Source: UTCFX2 sp963788145 (GTDB taxonomy: Bacteria > Chloroflexota > Anaerolineae > Anaerolineales > UBA4823). From it: a stretch of DNA of 64,000 nt. The stretch covers positions 1,095,433 to 1,159,432 of the forward strand of contig CAWBFQ010000006.1 of the NCBI GenBank assembly GCA_963788145.1. Direction: 5' to 3'. Each line of letters starts with the position of its first letter. The first letter of the stretch is position 1. The notes beneath the pieces are model-generated. The model had not been told where the DNA came from. It did no database searches and saw only the letters and a list, made by a program, of their open reading frames with translations. Of this stretch, positions 28,667 through 36,089 are shown piece by piece. A program made the position numbers and the translations under genes.

Positions 28667-28954
28667 ATGATCAAAATAAACGTAAACGGAAAAGAACTTG
28701 CGAGCTTCAAGAATCGAATGCCCCAATACCAGGATTTATTTTTCTTGCGCTTGCAGGAGATCGATATCAATACGACGACCGGTACAGTGTCGCCGATCTA
28801 TCAGCCGCTTTTCAGAATAGAGAGACAGCCCCGCCAGATCGGCTTTTCTGTTTTTATCGGCGGGTTTGAGCACGCCCTGATTTTCCGGGCCGCCGATCCA
28901 TATGTGAGCTACGAAAAATACGAGAGCGTCAAAGAGAAAAGAAACGGGATATGA
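28667..28954 (+). CDS. Small protein of unknown function, 95 residues
   Basis: The ATG at 28667 has AAAGGGG six bases upstream. The product (MIKINVNGKELASFKNRMPQ...) is mostly beta-strand-like, with a hydrophobic stretch IGFSVFIGGFEHALIFRAADP, and no signal peptide. It begins about 160 bases after the last CRISPR repeat and overlaps the next gene by ATGA, so the two are probably one transcript. I do not recognise a family. Confidence 0.6.
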   Translation: MIKINVNGKELASFKNRMPQYQDLFFLRLQEIDINTTTGTVSPIYQPLFRIERQPRQIGFSVFIGGFEHALIFRAADPYVSYEKYESVKEKRNGI

Positions 28955-29169
28955 AAGAGTTCCTGGCTCTGCTGTGGAGCGTCTTTACTGGCGTGAATGA
29001 CTGGCTGGTCACATTCTTTATGCAGGCCAGCGGGCTGAACGAGGTTGACCTCTTCATGCTCCATGCCGAGAACGAGCGCCGCCGCCAGCTCCAGCAAGAA
29101 TCATCCTGGCAGGACGCCGATGAATACGACGACTGGATAGACTACGAAGACGATTGGCAGCGCCGATGA
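28951..29169 (+). CDS. Small membrane-associated acidic protein of unknown function, 72 residues
   Basis: Starts four bases before the end of the preceding gene. An N-terminal hydrophobic, aromatic segment (LALLWSVFTGVNDWLVTFFM) could insert in or lie on the membrane. The C-terminal half is highly acidic with Trp and Tyr (WQDADEYDDWIDYEDDW). No family recognised. Translation coupling with the upstream gene supports that it is real. Confidence 0.6.
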   Translation: MKEFLALLWSVFTGVNDWLVTFFMQASGLNEVDLFMLHAENERRRQLQQESSWQDADEYDDWIDYEDDWQRR

Positions 29170-29385
29170 CGATCACGAAAACCGCACTGATTGTAAGAAC
29201 CCGCTCGCGCTGCGGAAATTAAATCGCCTCGCCCACGCGTAACATCTGGAGCTCAACCTGTCGCCAATCCAGAGATAGGTTCGAGGATAGGGTACAAAAT
29301 CTTAATGGATTCACCTTGAGGTCAGCCCGGTTTTGCCAATCTCTTGCATTATCCTCTGGCGCAGATCTGCATTCAGGCGCTGTTC

Positions 29386-30366
29386 CTAATTCCCATCCGA
29401 TACCCCCCACTGGAAAGCCTGTTGATTGACCTTGTCCAATATCTGCGCGACGGACGCGTTTGAAGCGCGCATTCGCTGATACTTTTCCAGCGCCTGTCTG
29501 GCGCTGGCAACCCCCGCTTCATCAAATGCGTGAAACACAATATCCACTCCGGCAAGGTCAGATGCTAAAGCTTGCAGGATGGTCATCAAAGTGCGATTGC
29601 CCCCGAATGCTCCGCAGCCCCAAAAACCGGTATGGATCAAAGCGCGCCGGGCTGCCGGTTCGATCCGGGCGCTTTCCGCCCGCGCCGCCATATAGCCGGT
29701 GTAGGCGTTCTGCGTGATTTGCTGGATTTGATCCAGGCGGTAGCGCCCGCTGCCATAGGCAGGAGCAGCCATTGCCAGGATATTGCTGATCGTCGGCGGA
29801 GAGATCGGGCGAGTTGCCGCGATCACTTGATCTCTGGAAGCGCGGGCGAAGGCATTCCCATACAGGCCATCCGGTCGACCCGCTTGCGAGTCTGGGCTGG
29901 TATCGATGCTGCACCTGCGTTGAACGCCCGTGATCGTTATGGGTGTTGGAGCGCCTTGATCGTCGAGCGTCTCTGGAGTTCTACCTTGTGAGATCAACGC
30001 TTCACGCAGTGAGCCGAGGATCGGATGTTCGGCTACCTGCAGTTCGTCCTGAGCCATCAGCGCCGAGCGATACGCCACGAACAAATGGCGGTCGGCGAAG
30101 TTGAGATGCCATTCCACGATCTCAGCCGCCGGTGGGAAGTAATTGAAATAACCTGGAACCACGCTGAAATGGCTGTACATTTCCACGCGCTCAGGTAATG
30201 GGATTGCGCCCCAGCGGGCATAATCAATTTCGCCTTGAAAAGGAAATCCAGAAGAACAGGCAATCTCGAAAACGCTCTTTTTGTTTTCATGCTGCCAGCG
30301 AGGGGGGAAATCTTCGATTAATCTGCCTGTATCGTAACGGATTTGGTCAATCGGTTTGAGGGGCAT
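29386..30366 (-). CDS. Divergent poly(ADP-ribose) glycohydrolase (PARG)-like protein
   Basis: A 326-residue protein whose C-terminal half has IHTGFWGCGAFGGNRTL (residues about 244-260), matching the TGxWGCGAFGGD block of the PARG catalytic domain, followed by ALASDLAGVDIVFHAFD. The usual upstream signature GGG-x(6-8)-QEE is altered: in the corresponding place is FVAYRSALMAQDELQVAEHP, giving Q-D-E at residues 106-108 and no GGG. It may remove ADP-ribose by a modified site or bind ADP-ribose only. It has no operon partner. There is no signal peptide, so it is cytoplasmic. Confidence 0.65.
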   Translation of the reverse strand: MPLKPIDQIRYDTGRLIEDFPPRWQHENKKSVFEIACSSGFPFQGEIDYARWGAIPLPERVEMYSHFSVVPGYFNYFPPAAEIVEWHLNFADRHLFVAYRSALMAQDELQVAEHPILGSLREALISQGRTPETLDDQGAPTPITITGVQRRCSIDTSPDSQAGRPDGLYGNAFARASRDQVIAATRPISPPTISNILAMAAPAYGSGRYRLDQIQQITQNAYTGYMAARAESARIEPAARRALIHTGFWGCGAFGGNRTLMTILQALASDLAGVDIVFHAFDEAGVASARQALEKYQRMRASNASVAQILDKVNQQAFQWGVSDGN

Positions 30367-30536
30367 GCTGGCCTCAATTCTATCAGGCGCAAGGGGAGAT
30401 GATCAGAAAGAACTGCCCGTGCCTGTTCATTTTATCCCATTTTGAAATGGGTGGATATGATCATTTGAGAAGATGGAGCGTCCTCTTTCCCCTTCGGGGA
30501 GAGATCTACGGTGAGGGGCGTTATCCCCCAAATGCA

Positions 30537-30569
30537 ACACCCCAGGGGTCTACAAGACCCTTGGGGTGT
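30537..30569 (-). terminator. Hairpin downstream of the small-peptide genes
   Basis: A 15-bp stem (30537-30551 with 30555-30569, one G-U pair) around a 3-base loop, 26 bases beyond the stop of the second peptide gene on the minus strand. The T-rich tail is weak on either strand, so termination is likely but not certain. Confidence 0.6.
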
Positions 30570-30594
30570 GTTTGATTTCGAAACCTGGTAAGAA

Positions 30595-30801
30595 TTAATA
30601 GCAGGACTGCTGGAAGGGCGGGTACGGGCATTCCTTATACAGGCAGGTTCCTTTGCTGTCGAACACCTTATGGCAGGCGCCCACAGGCGCGGTCGGGGTC
30701 CCGCTGCAGGTGCCGGCGCGGACATGATTCTTGAACCAGTTGCGCTGCGTGTCGCATTCCTGGAAAGTCATTCCAGCGTGCAGATCAGATTGAATTTTCA
30801 T
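30595..30801 (-). CDS. Cys-containing small peptide, 68 residues, paralogue of the upstream peptide
   Basis: The ATG at 30801 has AGGAG nine bases upstream; an in-frame ATG at 30807 is closer to it. The product begins MKIQSDLHAGMTFQECDTQ and holds six Cys, spread through the central and C-terminal parts (RAGTC, VGACHK, GTCLYKEC, QQSCY). Its first 30 residues align with the peptide encoded just upstream: K-I-x-(T/S)-x-L-x-A-G, a Cys, an aromatic residue followed by x-K, and a second Cys. The pair looks like leader-core precursor peptides or small Cys-rich proteins. No modification enzyme is adjacent. Confidence 0.6.
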   Translation of the reverse strand: MKIQSDLHAGMTFQECDTQRNWFKNHVRAGTCSGTPTAPVGACHKVFDSKGTCLYKECPYPPFQQSCY

Positions 30802-30848
30802 GGTCATATGCTCCTATTTTGCTCGATTCGGTCCCAGGACGCTCAGGG

Positions 30849-30995
30849 CTATTTCAGCCTGCACATCTGGTTGTAGCGCTTCTGCCAGTAGCTCAAGTTT
30901 TGCTGGCAATTATCCAGGCTTCCGCCCGCAACCAGGCTGGTGCGGATCTTCAGCTGGGGAACGCGCCGGGTGGTGGGTTGCTTTTCTTTTTCCAT
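30849..30995 (-). CDS. Small peptide, 48 residues, possible RiPP-like precursor
   Basis: ATG at 30995 with AGGAG eight bases upstream. The peptide is basic at the N-terminus (MEKEKQPTTRRVPQLK), then IRTSLVAGGSLDNCQQN and SYWQKRYNQMCRLK. It contains an AGG double-glycine that resembles a leader cleavage site for C39 peptidases, and two Cys. It lies 47 bases upstream of its paralogue on the minus strand. I cannot name a family with certainty. Confidence 0.6.
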   Translation of the reverse strand: MEKEKQPTTRRVPQLKIRTSLVAGGSLDNCQQNLSYWQKRYNQMCRLK

Positions 30996-31194
30996 TGCTT
31001 GTTCTCCTGTTTGAGATTTTGATGGACAGCCCCTGCGGGCTATCCAAATTGAACCCATGTGATCCTTACACTTTCATCTAAATCATAGCGAACATTAGCG
31101 GAAATGTCCATAAGCTAAATGTCGTAATTTTCATCTCATCTTACATTTGTTCCTGATAATGCAAAATAGTTTCACTCAACCGCCTGCCGTCCGC

Positions 31195-32295
31195 TTACGG
31201 CAGCTTTGGCGGGCCATCTCGCCATGCTTCCCAGTTCGTCAAGATGGTCTCCGCCACCGTCCAGCCCACCAGATGCAGATTGTGCATCCCGGTCGCCACG
31301 TTGACTTCATGCACAGCCGCGTTCAGCAATTCCTGCGGCGTCTGGCCGGGATGAGGCTGGTCGAAATTGCTCCCAACCCGGATTAACATCATCCGTTTCG
31401 GGTCGAAGCGCCCCTGCTTGCCCAGGTTCTCCACCGCCGCCAGCACGGCCGGTTCCTCCACCGCAGTCATGCACAGCACGCCTTTGCCGCCGGTCAGGTC
31501 CCTCACCCATTCGGTGGCCCAATCCGAGATCAGCTTACCGTGCCACCAGGTATTCCCGCCGGACATGCTGCATGTCAGCACCGTTGGAGCGCCGCGCGCC
31601 GCCGCTTGCTCGTAAGGCTGCTTCTTGGCTTTGGCCGCCGCGCTCTCCTCCAGCGCCAGGTCCTTGGTCAGGCGGTAGCCCCATTCCAACAACAGCGGGT
31701 CCAATTGATAGACCTCGCTCCCCATGCGATAGGGCTCTGGGCAGTTTGGTTCGGCGCAGCCATAAGGAAAACGGGGAAACTCGAAATCAGGCGGCATCTC
31801 GCGGCTGTCGTACTCGCCGCTGATGGAAGAATCCACAACCCAGTCCGCCCAGGCAACGCTCTCCACCGTGGCGACATTCGGGTTGACCCCGGCGATCCCG
31901 GCCATCAAGAGATAAGTCTGGCTCAGATCGAGCTGCTCGGAAAGCCCCAGCGCCATCATGCTCATCGCGGCGTTGACCTCGCCCACCCCGGTGATCGCCA
32001 GGCACAGCTCGTGGCTGGCATTGCAGTACAGCGGCGCATACGCCCCAGGGATGGCGATGACCTGGGTGAGCTGGTGCTGCTGCACCCAGGGGGTGGCCTC
32101 GCCTGGGCTGCTGGGGTCGAGCGGGTCGCCCAACTGGAACATGCTGATCACCAGCACCCTCGGCCGGATCGCGCCCCCATCCAGCTTAAACGGCGGCCTT
32201 TGGATCAAGAAAACAGCCCCGGCCACAACAACCAGTGCAAGGCTGATCAGCGCCAACAATCCCTTGCGACCCAAATTTGACTGCCCTCCCATCAT
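31195..32295 (-). CDS. Purine nucleoside permease-like protein (NUP family)
   Basis: An N-terminal hydrophobic anchor (GLLALISLALVVVAGAVFL) precedes a domain with MFQLGDPLDPSSPGEATPW, TGVGEVNAAMSMMALGLS and LLMAGIAGVNPNVATVESVAWADWVVD, blocks of the NUP family, which is related in fold to nucleoside phosphorylases. The C-terminal LLNAAVHEVNVATGMHN is also conserved. Members were named permeases, but the sequence has only one membrane segment, so a periplasm-facing nucleoside-binding or hydrolysing role is possible. Tandem ATG codons lie at 32295 and 32292; a TTG at 32274 has a better placed GGAGGG site. Confidence 0.8.
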   Translation of the reverse strand: MMGGQSNLGRKGLLALISLALVVVAGAVFLIQRPPFKLDGGAIRPRVLVISMFQLGDPLDPSSPGEATPWVQQHQLTQVIAIPGAYAPLYCNASHELCLAITGVGEVNAAMSMMALGLSEQLDLSQTYLLMAGIAGVNPNVATVESVAWADWVVDSSISGEYDSREMPPDFEFPRFPYGCAEPNCPEPYRMGSEVYQLDPLLLEWGYRLTKDLALEESAAAKAKKQPYEQAAARGAPTVLTCSMSGGNTWWHGKLISDWATEWVRDLTGGKGVLCMTAVEEPAVLAAVENLGKQGRFDPKRMMLIRVGSNFDQPHPGQTPQELLNAAVHEVNVATGMHNLHLVGWTVAETILTNWEAWRDGPPKLP

Positions 32296-32425
32296 CTACA
32301 GCGAGCTAAAAACCGGATAGATTGGTCCAAATTATAGTATTCGCCGGTACGGAATGGGCTTACAAACTTGAAAGCGCGGTAAAATAAGACCCTCATCCAA
32401 ATTCAGACTACCATAACAGGCTGCG

Positions 32426-34048
32426 ATGACACCTCCACAAAACCTCAACACCCCAAACCCCGGATGGATTGAGCGCATCCAATCCGTCTACAACGATTAC
32501 CCCAACCAGTTTTGGCTGGTGGTTGGCGCCTCATTTATCGACCGGCTGGGCGGGGCGATGCTTTTCCCATTCTTCACCCTCTACCTGACCCGCAAATTCG
32601 GGATCAACATGACCACGGTGGGGGTGATCTTCATGGCCTTCTCACTATCGAGCTTCTTGGGCTCGATGGTGGGCGGCGCACTGACCGACCGGCTGGGACG
32701 CAAGCGCATGCTGCTGTTCGGGTTGGTAATGAGCGCCCTGACCAGCCTGCTGATGGGCGTGCTGAACGACATCACCCTGTTCGTGCTGGCGGCGGTGCTG
32801 GTGGGCGTGATGGCGGATGCTGCCGGTCCGGCTCAACAAGCCCTGGTAGCCGACCTGCTGCCAGAAGAGAAGCGCGCCTCCGGGTTCGGCATTTTGCGGG
32901 TGATCTTCAACCTGGCGGTGGTAATCGGCCCGCTCATCGGCGGGCTGCTGGCGGTGCAGTCCTACCTGCTGCTGTTCATCGCCGATGCGGTCACCAGCCT
33001 GATCACCGCCGCGGTGGTCTATTTCGCTCTGCAAGAGACCTGGAAGCCCAAGATCGAGGAAGGCAAGCCGCAAGAATCAATGGCGCAGACCTTCAAAGAC
33101 TATGGCAAAGTGCTGCGCGATTCGGCTTTCACCTGGTTCCTGCTCACCTCCGCCCTGATGGTGCTGGTCTATATTCAAATGAACACCACCCTGGCGGTCT
33201 ATTTACGGGATGTCCATGGGGTGGATGAGCGCGGCTTCAGCTACATCCTCAGCCTGAACGCCGGGATGGTGGTGCTGTTTCAGTTCCCGATCACGCGCTG
33301 GATCGAAAAATACCGCCCGTTGCTGGTGATGGCGGTTGGCACGCTGCTGTACGCGCTCGGTTTCGCCATGTACGGCTTTGTGGGCGCTTTCTGGCTGTTT
33401 CTGGTTGCGATGGTGATCATCACGGTTGGCGAGATGTTCGTCAGCCCGATCGGCCAGGCCATCGTCTCGAGGCTGGCGCCGGAGGAGATGCGCGGGCGCT
33501 ATATGGCCGTCTTCGGCTTCAGTTGGGTGATCCCGTTTGCGGTCGGTCCCTTGCTGGCCGGTCTGGTGCTGGATAACCTGGATCCGAATCTGCTCTGGTA
33601 TGTTTCCGGCGGGTTGGGCCTGGTCGCCGCGGCTGGTTATTATCTGCTGGAGCTGCGCGTCAGCCGCTCACGCTATGACATTGTCGATCAGCGTCTGCGC
33701 ATCATGGAGCGGTTGGAAGAAGGCGAGATTTCGGCCGAGTCTGCCAGCCAGATGCTGGAAAGCCTGGGGCAGGGGGCCTGGGCGCGCCTGGCGCCGCACG
33801 AAGCCCCGACCGAGCCGCGCAAGATGCGCATCCGGGTGAGCGACCTGAACACCGGCTTGATGAAGGTGGATCTGCGTCTGCCGGTTGGGTTGGTGAACAC
33901 GGTGATGTACGTCGGCGGAATGCTTTCGCCCGACCTGGATGAAAGCGCCACCGACCGCCTGCGCGAGATGATCGCGCGTGGGAGTGAAGCCAGCGATCCC
34001 GGCCAGGTCGAGGAGGATGGACGGCGGCTGGAAGTGACGCTGGAATAG
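32426..34048 (+). CDS. MFS transporter with C-terminal SHOCT-like extension
   Basis: The first 410 residues form a 12-segment major facilitator with motif A at GGALTDRLGRKRMLLFG and the second-half segment EEMRGRYMAVFGFSW. They probably form a drug or small-molecule exporter. After the last helix comes a soluble tail of about 130 residues: a SHOCT-like helix pair (RLRIMERLEEGEISAESASQMLES), then MRIRVSDLNTGLMKVDLRLP and a C-terminal helix. Such tails are usually found on small bacterial regulatory or membrane proteins, so the fusion is unusual. It is divergent from the NUP gene, sharing a 130-base promoter region. Confidence 0.85.
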   Translation: MTPPQNLNTPNPGWIERIQSVYNDYPNQFWLVVGASFIDRLGGAMLFPFFTLYLTRKFGINMTTVGVIFMAFSLSSFLGSMVGGALTDRLGRKRMLLFGLVMSALTSLLMGVLNDITLFVLAAVLVGVMADAAGPAQQALVADLLPEEKRASGFGILRVIFNLAVVIGPLIGGLLAVQSYLLLFIADAVTSLITAAVVYFALQETWKPKIEEGKPQESMAQTFKDYGKVLRDSAFTWFLLTSALMVLVYIQMNTTLAVYLRDVHGVDERGFSYILSLNAGMVVLFQFPITRWIEKYRPLLVMAVGTLLYALGFAMYGFVGAFWLFLVAMVIITVGEMFVSPIGQAIVSRLAPEEMRGRYMAVFGFSWVIPFAVGPLLAGLVLDNLDPNLLWYVSGGLGLVAAAGYYLLELRVSRSRYDIVDQRLRIMERLEEGEISAESASQMLESLGQGAWARLAPHEAPTEPRKMRIRVSDLNTGLMKVDLRLPVGLVNTVMYVGGMLSPDLDESATDRLREMIARGSEASDPGQVEEDGRRLEVTLE

Positions 34049-34060
34049 GGATGGGCAAAA

Positions 34061-34726
34061 TTGATTCTGGAAGAACTGCGTGTAGAAGTCTGCAAGGCCA
34101 ACCAGGCTCTGCCGGCCAATGGACTGGTTAGCTGGACGAGCGGCAATGTCAGCGGGCGCGACCCCGCCGCCAACCTGGTGGTGATCAAACCGAGCGGAGT
34201 GCTTTTCGAAGATCTGACCCCGGCAAAGATGGTGGTGGTGGACCTGGATGGGCGGGTGGTCGAAGGCAGCCTGGGCGCCTCCTCGGACACAGCATCACAT
34301 GTGTACATCTACCAACACCGCCCGGACGTGATGGGCGTTGTCCATACCCATTCAAATTACGCCACCGCCTTCGCCGCAGTTGGCAAACCGATCCCGGTGG
34401 TGCTGACCGCGATCGCGGATGAGTTCGGCGGCCCGATCCCATGCGGCGGCTATGCCCGCATTGGCGGCAGGCAGATCGGCGAGGAAATCCTGCGCTCGAT
34501 CGGGAACTCGGCCGCGATCTTGCTTAAAAATCATGGTGTGTTCACTATTGGCAAGTCGGTCCAGGCTGCCCTGAAAGCGGCGGTGATGGTCGAGGACGTC
34601 GCCCGGACGGTCTGGCTGGCATTGCAGATCGGTCAGCCGGATGAGCTTCCGGCGCTGGAAGTGCAGGCCAATTACGACCGCTACCAGCATCGCTACGGCA
34701 CAAAAGACGCCAGCCTGAACGAATAG
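34061..34726 (+). CDS. Class II aldolase / L-ribulose-5-phosphate 4-epimerase (AraD-like)
   Basis: A 221-residue protein with VSWTSGNVSGRDP (phosphate binding), IKPSGV, SSDTASHVYIYQHRPDVMGVVHTHSNYA with the two zinc-binding His residues, and ILLKNHGVFTIG with the third His. These are the AraD/FucA/SgaE signatures. The start is TTG at 34061 with GGGATGGG about six bases upstream. It is six codons downstream of the transporter gene and precedes a HAD phosphatase, so the three may form an operon for pentose phosphate metabolism. Confidence 0.88.
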   Translation: MILEELRVEVCKANQALPANGLVSWTSGNVSGRDPAANLVVIKPSGVLFEDLTPAKMVVVDLDGRVVEGSLGASSDTASHVYIYQHRPDVMGVVHTHSNYATAFAAVGKPIPVVLTAIADEFGGPIPCGGYARIGGRQIGEEILRSIGNSAAILLKNHGVFTIGKSVQAALKAAVMVEDVARTVWLALQIGQPDELPALEVQANYDRYQHRYGTKDASLNE

Positions 34727-34745
34727 GCGGGGGAACGAACTTCTC

Positions 34746-35399
34746 ATGACCATCGAAGCGATCATCTTTGACATGGACGGCCTGCTGGTCAACTCCGAGC
34801 CGTATTGGGAGCAAGCGCGCCAGATTTTAGCCTCCGAGCTGGATAAACCCTGGGGTCTGGAAGATCAAATCGCCGTGATGGGCTCGAACACAGCGCGCTG
34901 GGCGGATTATATGATCCAGCGCATGGGCCTGGAGATGACCCCGCAAGAGGTGCAAACCCGCATTCTGGCCTATATGCAGGCGCTCTACCGCGAGCGCGTG
35001 CCCTACCTGCCCGGCGCAATCCAGGCGGTGGAGCTGGCGGCGTCCCGTTACCCGACCGGCCTGGCCTCCGGCTCGCATATCAGCCTGATCGAGGCTGTGC
35101 TGAGCGATCCGCCCATGGGAGGCAAATTCCAGGCTGTGGTCTGCGCCGATGATATGCCACACGGCAAACCTGCCCCGGATGTCTACCTTGAAGCGGCTCG
35201 CCGGTTAGGCGTCCCCCCGACAAACTGCGTCTGCCTGGAAAACTCGAAGAATGGCATGCTGGCTGGTCTGGCTGCCGGGATGAAGTTGATCGCCGTGCCG
35301 GATGAGCGCTTTGCCGCCGATGCACAGGTGCTGGCTCGCGCCGACCTGGTCTTGAAATCGCTCGAACAATTCCGGCTGGAAGATCTTATCGGATTGTGA
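34746..35399 (+). CDS. HAD-superfamily sugar phosphatase (beta-phosphoglucomutase-like)
   Basis: A 217-residue HAD hydrolase of subclass I. The nucleophile motif IIFDMDGLLVNSEPYW is at the N-terminus, motif II Ser in TGLASGSHIS, and motif III Lys in MPHGKPAPDVYLEAARRLG. The late acidic pair that usually follows (E-D) is replaced by LENSKNGM, with Glu retained. Similar proteins dephosphorylate hexitol, deoxyhexose or other sugar phosphates. It starts 20 bases after the AraD-like gene. Confidence 0.85.
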   Translation: MTIEAIIFDMDGLLVNSEPYWEQARQILASELDKPWGLEDQIAVMGSNTARWADYMIQRMGLEMTPQEVQTRILAYMQALYRERVPYLPGAIQAVELAASRYPTGLASGSHISLIEAVLSDPPMGGKFQAVVCADDMPHGKPAPDVYLEAARRLGVPPTNCVCLENSKNGMLAGLAAGMKLIAVPDERFAADAQVLARADLVLKSLEQFRLEDLIGL

Positions 35400-35423
35400 T
35401 GGATTCTGAGCGGAACAGGGGGT

Positions 35424-36089
35424 TCAGTCTTCCTTGGTGTAATCGATATGGGCGATGCCCTCTTTCAATGCGTGCAGCACCGCCTGGGTGCGGTTGTTCA
35501 GATTGAGCTTCGCCAGGATATTCGTCACATGCGTGCGCACGGTGCGCTCGCTCAGGAATAACTCGTCCGCGATCTCCTGGTTGGTCTGGCCAAGCGCCAT
35601 GTGCTGCAAGATCTCGACCTCCCGCTCGGTCAGGTTGATCTCGTCCCAGGTAGTTGCGTCCTGGTTCTGGATATCCAACATCAGCTTGCGGGCGATGTCC
35701 GGGCCGAGCGCCGGACGGTTGGCGTAGGTATCCCGAATGGCCTGGATCAACTCTTCAGATGAAGTATCCTTCATCAGATAGCCGGTCGCTCCAGCCTTGA
35801 TGGCCGAAAAGACCTGGTGGTTTTCGGCAAAGCTGGTCAACACCAGGATGCGGGCGGCTGGGAAGGCTTTGCGGATTTCGATCGTGGCCTGCACGCCGTC
35901 CATCTTTGGCATCACCAGGTCCAGCAAGATCACATCCGGGCGCAGATCGGCGGCCATCTGGACGGCTTGCTGCCCATCCCCGCACATCCCGACCACCTTC
36001 ATCCCCGGCTCGGCGGATAACAGGGCGTTCAGCCCATCCCGCACTACGGTATGATCATCCACGATGAGAATGCTGATCACTCGGCTCAT
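35424..36089 (-). CDS. NarL/FixJ-family response regulator
   Basis: A receiver domain (residues about 5-120; phosphoacceptor Asp in DVILLDLVMPKMDG, Lys in GYLMKDTS) and a LuxR-type HTH (LTEREVEILQHMALGQTNQEIADELFLSERTVRTHV). It overlaps the stop of the kinase gene upstream by four bases (ATGA), so the two are a pair. It likely activates or represses genes on phosphorylation by that kinase. Confidence 0.93.
   Translation of the reverse strand: MSRVISILIVDDHTVVRDGLNALLSAEPGMKVVGMCGDGQQAVQMAADLRPDVILLDLVMPKMDGVQATIEIRKAFPAARILVLTSFAENHQVFSAIKAGATGYLMKDTSSEELIQAIRDTYANRPALGPDIARKLMLDIQNQDATTWDEINLTEREVEILQHMALGQTNQEIADELFLSERTVRTHVTNILAKLNLNNRTQAVLHALKEGIAHIDYTKED

Noticed and set aside
29219..29410. 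A 63-codon minus-strand frame beside the PARG-like gene
   Set aside because: No ribosome site or recognisable features; the gap 29170-29385 appears non-coding.
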